Below, piece by piece: positions 1-8,356 of a DNA stretch of 64,000 nt (position 1 is its first letter; every line of letters starts with the position of its first letter). Source of the DNA: Gammaproteobacteria bacterium (GTDB lineage: Bacteria; Pseudomonadota; Gammaproteobacteria; Pseudomonadales; Azotimanducaceae); contig JAPOYV010000046.1 of assembly GCA_026706385.1 (NCBI GenBank), positions 87,910-151,909 on the forward strand. Direction: 5' to 3'. Under the pieces are notes generated by a model. It saw only the letters and a list, made by a program, of their open reading frames with translations, did no database searches and was not told the origin of the DNA. The position numbers and the translations under genes are program-made.

Positions 1-117
1 GGGCAGCATCAGCGCCACCGGATCCCCGGACAGACGCTGCGCAACAAAGACGATCAGAAGCGCGCCGACGATGGCGACGACACCCTGCAGCAGGCGGCGC
101 GCGATGTAGCCGCTCAT
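1..117 (-). CDS. Peptide/nickel ABC transporter permease, N-terminal part (cut by window edge)
   Basis: Only the first 39 codons are in the window. The protein begins MSGYIARRLLQG, runs into a hydrophobic helix (VVAIVGALLIVFVAQRL) and then reads SGDPVALML. This is the usual start of DppB/OppB-type inner-membrane permeases: a basic RRLL segment, a first transmembrane helix, then a GDPV motif. Its ATG overlaps the stop of the upstream substrate-binding protein gene by 4 nt (ATGA, 114-117), so the two are translationally coupled parts of one oligopeptide uptake operon. The second permease and ATPases would lie beyond the left edge. Confidence 0.8.
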   Translation of the reverse strand, partial: MSGYIARRLLQGVVAIVGALLIVFVAQRLSGDPVALMLP

Positions 118-1664
118 GGCGCGGATCCGCGCAACCCCCGCATGGAGCGCCAGAAGGCGGCCGGCCACGGGTCGAAGTCGACCCCCTCGCGCCAAGCCAG
201 GGTGATCATTGGCCTATAGGTGGGCAAACCGCCGGCGACAAGTTCGTGCTTGAGGCGTGCGATCTCTTCGATCAACCGGGTGCGTGTCTCCAGATCCATC
301 GTGGTCCGCAGGGTCTCGATCATCGCGTCCAGTTGCGGCGTCGACTCGTAGGAGTACGAGCCCCACCCGTCTCCCGTCGTGTGCACATGGCCCGACCAGG
401 CGTCGGTGGGGTCGCCCGGCAGGCCTTGGCCCCACATGGTGCTCATGATGCCGTCCATATGCGGTCGCACGTCGCGGCGGCCGAGGTTGATCCAGGCGCC
501 GTACTCCAACTGCACGATCCGGCAGCGGATCCCCGCTTCGGTCAGGTAGGCGAAAATGGTCTCGCCTACTTCCTTGAAATACGGTTCGCGCGGGGTCGTC
601 AGGTTGTAGCAGTTGACGTTGACGCCGGCCGGGTAGCCGGCCTCGGCCAAGAGTTCGCGTGCGCGGGCCGGGTTGTAGGAATAGGGCTTGAGAGCCGGGT
701 CGTAGCCGAGCGTCCCGGGGGCCAGTTGGGCGGTGCGGATGCCTTGTCCGTAAAGGACGTATTGGACGATGTCGTCTACGTTCACCGCGTGGGCGGCCGC
801 TTGGCGAACCTTGGGAAAGCGGAATGGACTGCCGGCGTCGATGGCGTTCAGGGCGACGTACAGGTTGTTGGGCGCGGGCAGCGACGCGATGCGGACGCCT
901 TGGGTCGCGGCGAACTCCTCGACCTGCGCGGGCGGCACGGCATCGATCCAGTCCACGGCCCCGGTCTTGAAGGCGGCGACGCGCGTGGTGTCCTCCGGGA
1001 TGATCTTGATGCGCAGGCGCTTCGCGACCGGCATCGCCTCCCGGTTCCAATAGTCCTCGAAGCGTTCCACCACCAGTTCCTCGCGCACCTTGCGGGACAC
1101 GAACTTCCACGGCCCGGTGCCGATCGGGTGGACCTGGACGCCATCGTCGCCCACCTCCTCGTAGTACTTGCGCGGAATCGCCGCCAGGATCAGGTTGAGG
1201 GGCTCCAGGGAGCCGTCGGGGCTGCTGAGAACCATGTCGAAGTGGTGGTCGTCGTGGACTCGGACGCTGTCCACGTGGCGCAGGCGTCCCGCCGTGCGCG
1301 ACGTCGGGTCGCTTTGCCGCTCGAAGGCGTAGGCGTAGTCGTGCGCCGTGAGTTCGTCGCCGTTGTGGAAGGTGACGCCTTCGCGGATCTTGACCGCGAT
1401 CCGCAACCCGTCGGCGTCGTCCACGACCTCCCAGGACTCGGCCAGCCAGTTGACCCGCTCGAAGTCCGGCGTGACGGCGAGCAGGTTCTCGTAGAAGAGA
1501 TCCATGTAGTAGCCGTCGACACCGGCCGACGAGCGCGTGGGATCCACCTGCTGAGGTTCCGCGCCGAAGGCCACGACGATTTCGTCACTGCGTTCCGCCC
1601 CTTGCGCCGCCAATGCGAGGAGCACTGCCGCCGCGACGAGCGGCCCGACGCGGCGAGGCTTCAA
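114..1664 (-). CDS. ABC transporter substrate-binding protein, family 5 (peptide/nickel type)
   Basis: A 516-aa periplasmic solute-binding protein of the SBP_bac_5 (DppA/OppA) family. A secretion signal (KPRRVGPLVAAAVLLALAAQG) precedes the mature part. The family hallmarks follow: an early FYENLLAVTPDF segment, LAESWEV, then VKIREGVTFHNGDELTAHDYAYAF cut across the typical 'F-H-D/N-G' motif, and IGTGPWKF. Length is normal for the family. The start chosen is a TTG at 1664, because it directly begins the signal peptide and overlaps the stop of the DUF427 gene (TTGA). The longer open frame upstream is antisense-like and has no signal. It is coupled to a permease start at 117. The ligand is probably an oligopeptide or similar solute but cannot be told from sequence. 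Confidence 0.85.
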   Translation of the reverse strand: MKPRRVGPLVAAAVLLALAAQGAERSDEIVVAFGAEPQQVDPTRSSAGVDGYYMDLFYENLLAVTPDFERVNWLAESWEVVDDADGLRIAVKIREGVTFHNGDELTAHDYAYAFERQSDPTSRTAGRLRHVDSVRVHDDHHFDMVLSSPDGSLEPLNLILAAIPRKYYEEVGDDGVQVHPIGTGPWKFVSRKVREELVVERFEDYWNREAMPVAKRLRIKIIPEDTTRVAAFKTGAVDWIDAVPPAQVEEFAATQGVRIASLPAPNNLYVALNAIDAGSPFRFPKVRQAAAHAVNVDDIVQYVLYGQGIRTAQLAPGTLGYDPALKPYSYNPARARELLAEAGYPAGVNVNCYNLTTPREPYFKEVGETIFAYLTEAGIRCRIVQLEYGAWINLGRRDVRPHMDGIMSTMWGQGLPGDPTDAWSGHVHTTGDGWGSYSYESTPQLDAMIETLRTTMDLETRTRLIEEIARLKHELVAGGLPTYRPMITLAWREGVDFDPWPAAFWRSMRGLRGSAP

Positions 1665-1942
1665 GCGGTCACTTCGACGCCGTGCCAGAACGCCACGCGC
1701 CCCTCGATCTCGGCCGCAGCGGGTTTCGGATCGGGGTAGTACCAGACCGCGTCCGGGTTGGTCTCGCCTGCGACCGAGAGGTGGTAGTAGTGCGCCGTTC
1801 CCTTCCACGGGCAGAACGTGGTGGATTCGCTCGCCGTCAGCAGACCGTCGTCGATGGCCGCGCGCGGGAAGTAGTGGTTGCCCTCGACGACCACGGTGTC
1901 GTCGCTCTCGGCAACGACTTGGCTGTTCCAGATTGCCTTCAC
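1661..1942 (-). CDS. DUF427 domain protein
   Basis: A 93-aa protein matching the small DUF427 family: VKAIWNSQVVAESDDT at the start, then EGNHYFPR, TFCPWKGTAHYYHL, and the end motif AAEIEGRVAFWHGVEV. The invariant CPWKG-x-A-x-YY and the terminal F-W/Y segment are present. The function of the family is not established. The GTG start at 1942 has a GGAGGGG ribosome site about 7 nt upstream. The gene ends inside the TTG start of the solute-binding protein gene (4-nt overlap), so it sits first in the transporter operon. That partnership is unusual and may be incidental. Confidence 0.85.
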   Translation of the reverse strand: MKAIWNSQVVAESDDTVVVEGNHYFPRAAIDDGLLTASESTTFCPWKGTAHYYHLSVAGETNPDAVWYYPDPKPAAAEIEGRVAFWHGVEVTA

Positions 1943-2056
1943 GGTAGATCCCCTCCAATCACGCGCCCCATTACAAGCCACCGCGGCGCATCGGGCAAGG
2001 CCCGACCGTTGCGGGCGTGCTAGTGTTCGCAACCCAAGAACGCTTGGAGCGTCATC

Positions 2057-2491
2057 ATGCAGATCGAGTCGCTTGGCCACGTGGTCATCAAGGTTCGGGA
2101 CATCGCCCGGTCGGAAGCCTTCTACAACGGCGTCCTCGGGTTGCCCATCGTCGCTCGCAGCACGCGGGCGCCCATGACGTTCTTCTCCCTCGGCGACCAC
2201 CACGACTTCGCCATCATGGCGCTCGGCGACGACGCCGAAGGTCCCGGGGACAAGGCGGTGGGACTCGCGCACGTCGCGTTCAAGATCGGCAACTCGCTCG
2301 ACGAGTTGAAGGAGGCCAAGGGACACCTCGACGCGCAGGGGATCGCGAGCGCGCCGGTCGACCACGAGGTCACCCAGTCGCTGTACTTCGCCGACCCCGA
2401 CGGCAACCAGGTCGAGCTCTACGTCGATACGTCCGACGTCTGGAAGGCGGAGCCGCAGCGCGTTGCCCAGGCTTCGAAGCTCGCGCTCTAG
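2057..2491 (+). CDS. VOC-family (glyoxalase/bleomycin resistance fold) protein
   Basis: A 144-aa single-domain vicinal-oxygen-chelate protein. It opens with IESLGHVVIKVRDIARSEAFYNGVLGLP, carries a central VGLAHVAFKI strand and ends with YFADPDGNQVELYVD. The candidate metal ligands are visible: the N-terminal His (GHVV), the middle His (AHVAF) and the C-terminal Glu (VELY). The family includes glyoxalase I, dioxygenases and resistance proteins, and the substrate here is unknown. A GGAG site 8 nt before the ATG supports the start. It is transcribed divergently from the DUF427/ABC operon and precedes the PQQ dehydrogenase gene by 67 nt. Confidence 0.8.
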   Translation: MQIESLGHVVIKVRDIARSEAFYNGVLGLPIVARSTRAPMTFFSLGDHHDFAIMALGDDAEGPGDKAVGLAHVAFKIGNSLDELKEAKGHLDAQGIASAPVDHEVTQSLYFADPDGNQVELYVDTSDVWKAEPQRVAQASKLAL

Positions 2492-2558
2492 GCACGGCGA
2501 CAAGCCCGGCCGAAAACTACGCCATAATCTGCGGTTACCAAGAGGAGGGATGTACCCC

Positions 2559-4346
2559 ATGCGTTACGGGAAATTCGTGGCTGCCGCCGCGTGCGGCTTG
2601 CTCTTTGCCTGCCAGCCGCCACAGGGAACGGGAACCGAGACGGATGCCGTGGCACCCGCGGAAGGCGAGACGGCCTCCGAGGTCGCCGTGGCGCCGGAGA
2701 CGCCGACCCATTGGACGAGCGACGGCAACATTGGCAACGGCCTCGGTCCGGTCAGCAACGACGACCTGCTCGCCGGTTCGGCCGACACCGAGAAATGGCT
2801 CCTGTACGGCGGCAACTACGCCAACTACCGCCACTCGCCCATCGACGACATCAACGTCGACAACGTCGCGGGCCTCAGGGTCGCCTGGGCATTCCCGACC
2901 GGCACCGTGCAGCAGTTCGAGGTCTCGCCGACCGTCTACGACGGCATCATGTACGTCAGTTCCTCGAACAACCGCCTGTTCGCGCTCAACGCCGCCACCG
3001 GCGAACTGTATTGGCGCTACGACCATCAACTGCCCGACGACCTCCGCCTCTGCTGCGGTATCGTCAACCGCGGCGTCGCCATCACCGGCGACACCATCCT
3101 CATGGCCACGCTGGACGCCAAGATGGTCGCCTTCAACCGCCTGACCGGCGAAGTGCTGTGGGAGGTCACCCTGGCGCCCTACGCCGACGGCTTCAGCGCC
3201 ACGTCCATGCCGATGATTGTCAGGGACATGGCCATCATCGGCATCGCCGGCGGCGAGTACGGCGTGCGCGGCTTCTTCGACGCCTACGACGTCGCCACGG
3301 GCGAACTGCGCTGGCGGCACTACACGATTCCCGAGGAAGGCGAGCCGGGCGTCGAGACGTGGGCCGGCGACTCCTACAAGACCGGCGGCGCGCCCGCGTG
3401 GACGAGCGGCGCCTACGACCCGGAAACCGACATCCTGTACTGGACCACCGGCAACCCGGCGCCCGACTGGAACGGCGATCTGCGCGCCGGCGACAACCTG
3501 TATTCGAACAGTCTGCTCGCGGTCAACCCGAACACCGGCGAGCGCTTGTGGCATTTCCAGTTCACGCCGCACGACGTCTGGGACTACGACGGCAATACGC
3601 AACTGTTCCTCGTCGACGTCGAGCGCGACGGCGAGACCATCTCCGCGATCGTGCAGGCCAACCGCAACGGATTCTTCTACATCCTCGACCGGGCGACAGG
3701 AGCGTTCATCGAAGGCACGGTGTATGTCGAGGAGCTGAACTGGGCGACCTTGGACGAGAACGGCCGGCCGGTCGTGAACGAACTGGCCAACCCGGTGGAG
3801 GAGCCCGACTACCGCGTCTGCCCCAGCAACCTAGGGGGCATGAACGGCGCCTGGACGGGCGCCTACAACCCGGACCTCAAGCTCGCCTACATCCCGAGCG
3901 TCGAGTCCTGCCAGTACTACGAAAAGGGCATCACGGTCTTCCAGAAAGGCCAGGCATTCCTAGGGGGCACGCCAATTCCCGTCGACGTGGAAGAGGGCAT
4001 CGCGCACGGTCACGTCTCCGCCATCGACGTCAACACGGGCGAGGTGAGGTGGCGCTACATGGATGCCGACCCGATGATGGGGGGCGCCCTGTCGCTGGCC
4101 GGCGGCGTCGTCTTCACCGGCAACCAGGAAGGCTTCGCGCTGGCTCTCGACGCGGCCACGGGCGAGCTGCTCTGGAAGTTCCGCATGGGCGGCGGCATGC
4201 GCAGCCAGCCGGTGGCCTACCAGGCCGAGGGCAAGAGCTACGTCGCGATCGGCTCCGGCAACTTCACCACGTTCGTGGCGTTCGCCGGGGGGCCGACGGC
4301 CATACCGGAAGGCGGCCACCTGTTCGTATTCGCGTTGCCCGATTGA
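2559..4346 (+). CDS. PQQ-dependent alcohol dehydrogenase (quinoprotein, lanthanide-type signature)
   Basis: A 595-aa eight-bladed beta-propeller quinoprotein that would oxidise alcohols in the periplasm and pass electrons to a cytochrome c. A lipoprotein-like signal ends LLFAC (Cys18). Seen: repeated A-x-D-x-x-TGE-x-x-W propeller motifs, the vicinal disulfide pair Cys165-Cys166 (LRLCCGIV) that covers PQQ, WTTGNPAPDWNGD, and HDVWDYDG at 338-345. Asp342 is the expected catalytic base. The second Asp, two residues on (Asp344), is the residue that distinguishes lanthanide-dependent XoxF/PedH-type enzymes from calcium enzymes. The ATG at 2559 is chosen because GAGGAGG lies 10 nt upstream; another ATG at 2550 is too close to it. 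It is followed by its binding protein and cytochrome. Confidence 0.88.
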   Translation: MRYGKFVAAAACGLLFACQPPQGTGTETDAVAPAEGETASEVAVAPETPTHWTSDGNIGNGLGPVSNDDLLAGSADTEKWLLYGGNYANYRHSPIDDINVDNVAGLRVAWAFPTGTVQQFEVSPTVYDGIMYVSSSNNRLFALNAATGELYWRYDHQLPDDLRLCCGIVNRGVAITGDTILMATLDAKMVAFNRLTGEVLWEVTLAPYADGFSATSMPMIVRDMAIIGIAGGEYGVRGFFDAYDVATGELRWRHYTIPEEGEPGVETWAGDSYKTGGAPAWTSGAYDPETDILYWTTGNPAPDWNGDLRAGDNLYSNSLLAVNPNTGERLWHFQFTPHDVWDYDGNTQLFLVDVERDGETISAIVQANRNGFFYILDRATGAFIEGTVYVEELNWATLDENGRPVVNELANPVEEPDYRVCPSNLGGMNGAWTGAYNPDLKLAYIPSVESCQYYEKGITVFQKGQAFLGGTPIPVDVEEGIAHGHVSAIDVNTGEVRWRYMDADPMMGGALSLAGGVVFTGNQEGFALALDAATGELLWKFRMGGGMRSQPVAYQAEGKSYVAIGSGNFTTFVAFAGGPTAIPEGGHLFVFALPD

Positions 4347-5155
4347 ACGACGCCGCTCGAATCGTCGCCATCGTGGTGCTGGCGACGATTATCGCTTGGG
4401 CTACGGCCCAGACCTCGACCGCCGCCGAGCCTTCCGCGCTACGCGTCTGTCTGCCCTCCGACGACGCGCCCCGCTCGAACCGCGATCGCAGCGCAGGCCT
4501 CGATGTGGATGTCGCGCGGCTGCTCGCGCGGGCGCTTTCTCGACCGCTTCGTCTCGTATGGCTCCCCGAACTCGGCGAGATCGACGAGGTCTCGGACTTC
4601 AACTTCCGCCCGTTGCTCGCCGAGGTCTGCGATGCCCGCCTGTCGGTGCCCGGCGTCGAGGCGCTCGGCGGCTATCGCCAAGCGCTGTCGTTGTCGACCC
4701 CGTACTACGGGGCCGCCTACGAGCTCATACCGGAGACCGCGGCCTGGCAATGGGGCGAACCGGCCCCCGGAACCATCGCGGTGATGGCGAACTCCGTCGC
4801 CCACGTCGCTATCGACGCTGCGGACCTGCCTTGGTCCATGCGCCCGAACACGCGGGACATCGCACACGCGGTCGCGACGGCCGAAGCGTCCATCGGCCTG
4901 GTCTGGGGCCCGGACTTGAGCGTATTGGACGAACCGCGCGCCACGTCGTTCGCGCCACCCCCGGTGCTGCGTTGGAACCAGCACGTCGCCACTCGCCGCG
5001 ACGACCCGCTGCTCATGGACGTCAACCGGGTCATCGCCGAGCCAGCCTTCAGTTCGCAGATCGGCGCGATCCTCGAGCGCCACGGCGTCCCAGCGCACGC
5101 GCCCTTCGAGTCCGTCTATTCGCGCGAGGCGCTGCGTGCCATCGAACCGCACTAG
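4343..5155 (+). CDS. Quinoprotein-associated periplasmic binding protein (MxaJ/XoxJ-like, SBP family 3)
   Basis: A 270-aa exported protein: signal helix (IVAIVVLATIIAWATAQTSTA), then a family-3 solute-binding fold beginning LRVCLPSDDAPRS and GLDVDVARLLARAL. A long-lived family of such proteins (MxaJ, XoxJ and relatives) is encoded beside PQQ methanol/alcohol dehydrogenases and is thought to help dehydrogenase maturation or activation rather than uptake. No permease or ATPase gene is near, which fits that role. The TTG start at 4343 overlaps the dehydrogenase stop (TTGA) and gives exactly the signal peptide. The gene overlaps the cytochrome gene by 20 nt, so the three form one operon. Confidence 0.75.
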   Translation: MNDAARIVAIVVLATIIAWATAQTSTAAEPSALRVCLPSDDAPRSNRDRSAGLDVDVARLLARALSRPLRLVWLPELGEIDEVSDFNFRPLLAEVCDARLSVPGVEALGGYRQALSLSTPYYGAAYELIPETAAWQWGEPAPGTIAVMANSVAHVAIDAADLPWSMRPNTRDIAHAVATAEASIGLVWGPDLSVLDEPRATSFAPPPVLRWNQHVATRRDDPLLMDVNRVIAEPAFSSQIGAILERHGVPAHAPFESVYSREALRAIEPH

Positions 5156-5507
5156 GGGGCTCGTCGCGGGAACCGTCGCTCTCGCAACGACGCTGCTCGG
5201 CGCCTGCGAATCATCCACCCCGGCGGACGCCTTCCGCGCGGACGCCGAAGCCCTGAAACGCGGCAAGGCCTTGTTCGCCGGCACGTGCGCCGGCTACTGC
5301 CACAGCCCCGCCGTCGAGCGGGCTGCCCCCTATCTGTTCGACTGCACCTGGCGCAAAGGCAGCGGCACGGACCAGGAGATCTTCGACGCCATCGCCGACG
5401 GCGTACCCGATACCGCCATGCTCGGCTTCCGGGGCAAGCTGCCCGAAGGCGACGCAGACATCTGGCGGCTGGTGGCATACATTACGACCTCCGGCCCCGG
5501 GTGTTAG
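5136..5507 (+). CDS. Small c-type cytochrome with CX3CH motif, partner of the PQQ dehydrogenase
   Basis: A 123-aa exported protein with signal peptide (LVAGTVALATTLLGAC, possible lipobox) and a cytochrome-c-like core: RGKALFAGTCAGYCHSPAVERAAP, a W-x-K-G-S-G-T-D-x-E-I-F-D-A-I helix, a DTAMLGF Met ligand candidate (AML) and a C-terminal DIWRLVAYI helix. The heme motif is C-A-G-Y-C-H, with three residues between the cysteines instead of the canonical two. By position it should accept electrons from the PQQ dehydrogenase. The GTG start at 5136 overlaps the previous gene by 20 nt. Confidence 0.75.
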   Translation: MPSNRTRGLVAGTVALATTLLGACESSTPADAFRADAEALKRGKALFAGTCAGYCHSPAVERAAPYLFDCTWRKGSGTDQEIFDAIADGVPDTAMLGFRGKLPEGDADIWRLVAYITTSGPGC

Positions 5508-5533
5508 CGCATCCGCTACGAGGGTAAACGCCG

Positions 5534-6277
5534 ATGTCGACGCCAAACGCCCTCTCCCAGCCTCCGACGGGCGTGCCTCGCCTCGCCGTCCTGATCGACG
5601 CCGACAACACCTCGCCGGACTGGACGGAGGCGATCTTCGAGGAGGTGGCCACGCTCGGCGAAGCCAGCGCCCGGCGCATCTACGGCGACTTCTCCGGTTC
5701 CCAACTGCGCGGCTGGAACAAGAAACTGGAGAACTTCGCCGTCCTCCCGCACCAGCAATTCGCGTACACCAAGGGCAAGAACTCGTCGGACATCGCGCTG
5801 GTCATCGACGCCATGGACCTCCTGCACTCCGGCCGCTTCGACGGCTTCGTCCTCGTATCCTCGGACAGCGACTTCACCCGCCTCGCCAGCCGCATCCGCG
5901 AACAGGGAATCGATGTCTTCGGCATCGGCCGCGAGAACACGCCGGAGTCGTTCCGCAAGGCGTGCAAGCGGTTCATCTACGTAGAGAACCTGCTCGAGGA
6001 CGACCTTGAGGACGACAAGCCCGCGAAGACCGCGAAGTCGCGGCGCAAGCTCCAGCCGTCCAAAGCCGTGCCGCTGATCCGCGCGGCCATGCGCGGCCAG
6101 GACGAGGAGGACTGGATCGAGTTGAGCATCATCGGCAGCCACATCCATGCGGCGAACCCGGACTTCGACTCGCGCACCTACGGCTGCGCCAAACTCTCGG
6201 ATCTCCTCGAGAAGACCGGACTCTTCGAGGTCGACCGCAACGCGACACCGATGCGCGCCCGCGCGCCGCGAACTTGA
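5534..6277 (+). CDS. NYN-domain protein (LabA/DUF88 type) with C-terminal OST-HTH/LOTUS-like domain
   Basis: A 247-aa cytoplasmic protein. Residues about 15-155 form a NYN (PIN-like nuclease fold) domain: LAVLIDADNTSP, RRIYGDF, KGKNSSDIALVIDAMDLL and FVLVSSDSDFTRLASRIRE. The acidic residues of the family's metal site (D-x-D, D in SSDIAL, SDSDF) are all present. Residues about 175-240 (AVPLIRAAMRGQ, SIIGSHIHAANPDFDSRTYG, KLSDLLEKTGLFEV) look like the OST-HTH/LOTUS RNA-binding domain that follows NYN in many bacterial proteins. RNA binding or RNA cleavage is likely, but the target is unknown. It starts 26 nt after the cytochrome gene. Confidence 0.85.
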   Translation: MSTPNALSQPPTGVPRLAVLIDADNTSPDWTEAIFEEVATLGEASARRIYGDFSGSQLRGWNKKLENFAVLPHQQFAYTKGKNSSDIALVIDAMDLLHSGRFDGFVLVSSDSDFTRLASRIREQGIDVFGIGRENTPESFRKACKRFIYVENLLEDDLEDDKPAKTAKSRRKLQPSKAVPLIRAAMRGQDEEDWIELSIIGSHIHAANPDFDSRTYGCAKLSDLLEKTGLFEVDRNATPMRARAPRT

Positions 6278-6340
6278 GCCGGGCGGAATAGACGAAGCCT
6301 CTTCGGTGCTACCATCGCCTCGGGAGATGAGGGAGGCGAC

Positions 6341-7891
6341 ATGTTCAAACCCGTGCAATTCCGTCCCGAGGTCGAGGCGCGCGTGCGCTGGGTGGAGGAA
6401 ACCGATCCGGCCGACATCGTCGCCGAGACCTACAACGAACTGAAGGCGGGCACGCCGCCGGTCGAACTCCTGACGGCAAGCACGTTGGCGGTGGTCCGCT
6501 CCACGGAGTTGCCGCCGCAGCACCACGGCGGTCCGCTGCATCCGGTCTGCGGCGTGCATGCCGTACACAACGTCGCCAAGCGGCTCCCCGGCCAAACCGG
6601 CTTCCTGCCCATCATCCAGCACACGGCCCTGTGCAATAACCACGTCCACTCCCCGCAGATGGGCCCCTACCTGATGCCGGCGATCAAGCCCATGGAAGGC
6701 TCGCCGGGCGAGATCGGCAGCTACCACATCAGCGACGAGGAACTCACCGAGGGGATGTCCGCCGAAGCGCGAACCGGTAGCGACAGCATCGAGGCCACCA
6801 AGGGCGCGTTCCACAAGAGCCTGCGGGCGCTCGCGCCGCCAGCGGCCGAGCACTACTTCCTGTGGCTCCTCGAGCAGCTTTCACCGGGCGAGGCGCTCGA
6901 TCAGCTTCTGCCGATCGCCGTCGCGCGCAACGGCCTCGACGACCACAACTTCCTGTTCCCCGTGTACAGCGCCCGCGCCCTCGACTGCATCGGCTGGCAG
7001 TGGGCGGACGTGGTCTTCCGTCCGGCCGTGCGCTACCAGGCCCGGCGCGCGTCCCGGCTGGTCCGCAACAGCTACGACTTCGCGCAGGTCCAAGCCCTCA
7101 TCGACGACTACAACCTGCTTGAGGCCGACATTCCCGCGGCCACCCATGCGGGCGAGACGGCGCGCATCGGCGACCTCGGCCTCGCGATGGGGCGTAGCAA
7201 GAACTACCTCGACAACATGGAACCGATGGCCCAGGCGTTGGCGGAAGGGCTGTCCCTCGAGGGTGCGGGCGAGGCGCTCTCCGTGGGGGCCGCCGCAGCC
7301 TACATTTCGACGAGCTACGGCAATCCGATGGACTCGCATCTGCACACCGGGACCACGAACCGCCGCTACCTGCTGCGCACCGACGGCGTCAGCCAGAAGC
7401 ACAAGATCGAAGCCCTGCTCACCGGTTTCACGGGCCCGGAAGTCCTGCTCGCCGAACGCCTGCTGAACTGGGGCGAGAACCTCGACGGCGACCTGGCGTC
7501 CGCGCTTCCACCGCGAAGCCAGGCTGACCTGCTCGATGCCGTGGTCGAGAGCATCGAGGGCCAGCCGTGGCTCGACTGGCGCAAGATCGGCGTCGCCATG
7601 ACGGTGGCCCCGGACAGCGTCAAGGAGACCGTCGCCCTCGCCCGTCAGTACGCCGAGAGCGGCTACGACGCGACCGCCTACTTCGAACGACTCGGCGAGA
7701 TCGCTTGCCGCGACGACTTCACGGAGATGCACGCGCTCAAGCACTTCCAGGCCATCGCCGACGAGTACGAGTCCACCCGCGAGCCGTACCGCTGGCTGCA
7801 CATGGCGGCAGCGGCCAAGTCAGCGGCGATCATCCACTTAGGCCAGGAGCACAAGGTCTACGAGGAAGCCAAGGCCCTGCTCGCGGCGTAG
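6341..7891 (+). CDS. Uncharacterised 516-aa protein, His-rich N-terminal region
   Basis: I do not recognise this family with confidence. The protein has no signal peptide or membrane segment and looks largely alpha-helical. Its N-terminal third has conspicuous His and polar motifs: LPPQHHGGPLHPVCGVHAVHN, cut by a helix, then HTALCNNHVHSPQMGPY. These could form a metal or cofactor site. Later parts contain DDHNFLFPVYSARALDCIGW and GNPMDSHLHTGTTNRRYLL. The spacing of His residues loosely recalls iron- or heme-type oxygenases and questin-oxidase-like proteins, but this is a guess. GAGGGAGG lies 5 nt before the ATG, a strong ribosome site. It stands alone between the NYN gene and a convergent VOC gene. 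Confidence 0.55.
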   Translation: MFKPVQFRPEVEARVRWVEETDPADIVAETYNELKAGTPPVELLTASTLAVVRSTELPPQHHGGPLHPVCGVHAVHNVAKRLPGQTGFLPIIQHTALCNNHVHSPQMGPYLMPAIKPMEGSPGEIGSYHISDEELTEGMSAEARTGSDSIEATKGAFHKSLRALAPPAAEHYFLWLLEQLSPGEALDQLLPIAVARNGLDDHNFLFPVYSARALDCIGWQWADVVFRPAVRYQARRASRLVRNSYDFAQVQALIDDYNLLEADIPAATHAGETARIGDLGLAMGRSKNYLDNMEPMAQALAEGLSLEGAGEALSVGAAAAYISTSYGNPMDSHLHTGTTNRRYLLRTDGVSQKHKIEALLTGFTGPEVLLAERLLNWGENLDGDLASALPPRSQADLLDAVVESIEGQPWLDWRKIGVAMTVAPDSVKETVALARQYAESGYDATAYFERLGEIACRDDFTEMHALKHFQAIADEYESTREPYRWLHMAAAAKSAAIIHLGQEHKVYEEAKALLAA

Positions 7892-7909
7892 CGCGACCCG
7901 ACCCACGCC

Positions 7910-8356
7910 TTAAGCGTCGGACATCATCGCCGCCATGCGGGCGTTGATCTCCGCGGGCGTCAGCTCCTCCACCACCGTGCACACCGTCCAGCGGTTGCCG
8001 CCGACATCCTCGACGGTGCCAGCGCGGTAGCCGTAGAACTGGTCGGTCGGTGCCGCCAGCGACTTGGCGCCCGCATCGAGCGCGCGCTGGTAGGTCGCGT
8101 CCACCGCGTCCGCGTCCTCGACGTAAAGCGACAGCAGCGCGGGCATCGGCGCATCCCCCGGCATCGGCTGACCGATCATGACCACCGAGTCGCCGACCAT
8201 GACTTCGGCGTGGGCGACAGAGCCGTCGGGGCCCTCGTAGCGCTCGACCACCTGGCCGTCGAAGGCTTCCTCAACGAAATCGAGGACGGCGCTGGCGTTC
8301 GGCACCGATGCAGCGGGGGTGACGACGTGGTGGCCGTCGGGCGGGGGAAAGGCCAT
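7910..8356 (-). CDS. VOC-family protein, PhnB/YdeM-like
   Basis: A 148-aa single-domain protein beginning MAFPPPDGHHVVTPAASVPNAS, then FVEEAFDGQVVERYEGPDGSV cut into the typical beta strands, HAEVMVGDSVVMIGQ, LSLYVEDADAVDATYQRALDAG and DQFYGYRAGTVEDVGGNRWTV. This is the PhnB-like branch of the VOC fold, whose members mostly have unknown substrates. The ATG at 8356 has an AAGGA site 8 nt upstream. The open frame continues further upstream, but that part overlaps the Fic remnant and has no VOC similarity. Confidence 0.8.
   Translation of the reverse strand: MAFPPPDGHHVVTPAASVPNASAVLDFVEEAFDGQVVERYEGPDGSVAHAEVMVGDSVVMIGQPMPGDAPMPALLSLYVEDADAVDATYQRALDAGAKSLAAPTDQFYGYRAGTVEDVGGNRWTVCTVVEELTPAEINARMAAMMSDA

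Noticed and set aside
2591..4342. Long in-frame extension upstream of the MxaJ/XoxJ-like gene
   Set aside because: This part runs through the PQQ dehydrogenase in another frame and is Arg-rich. The TTG at 4343 with signal peptide is the real start.
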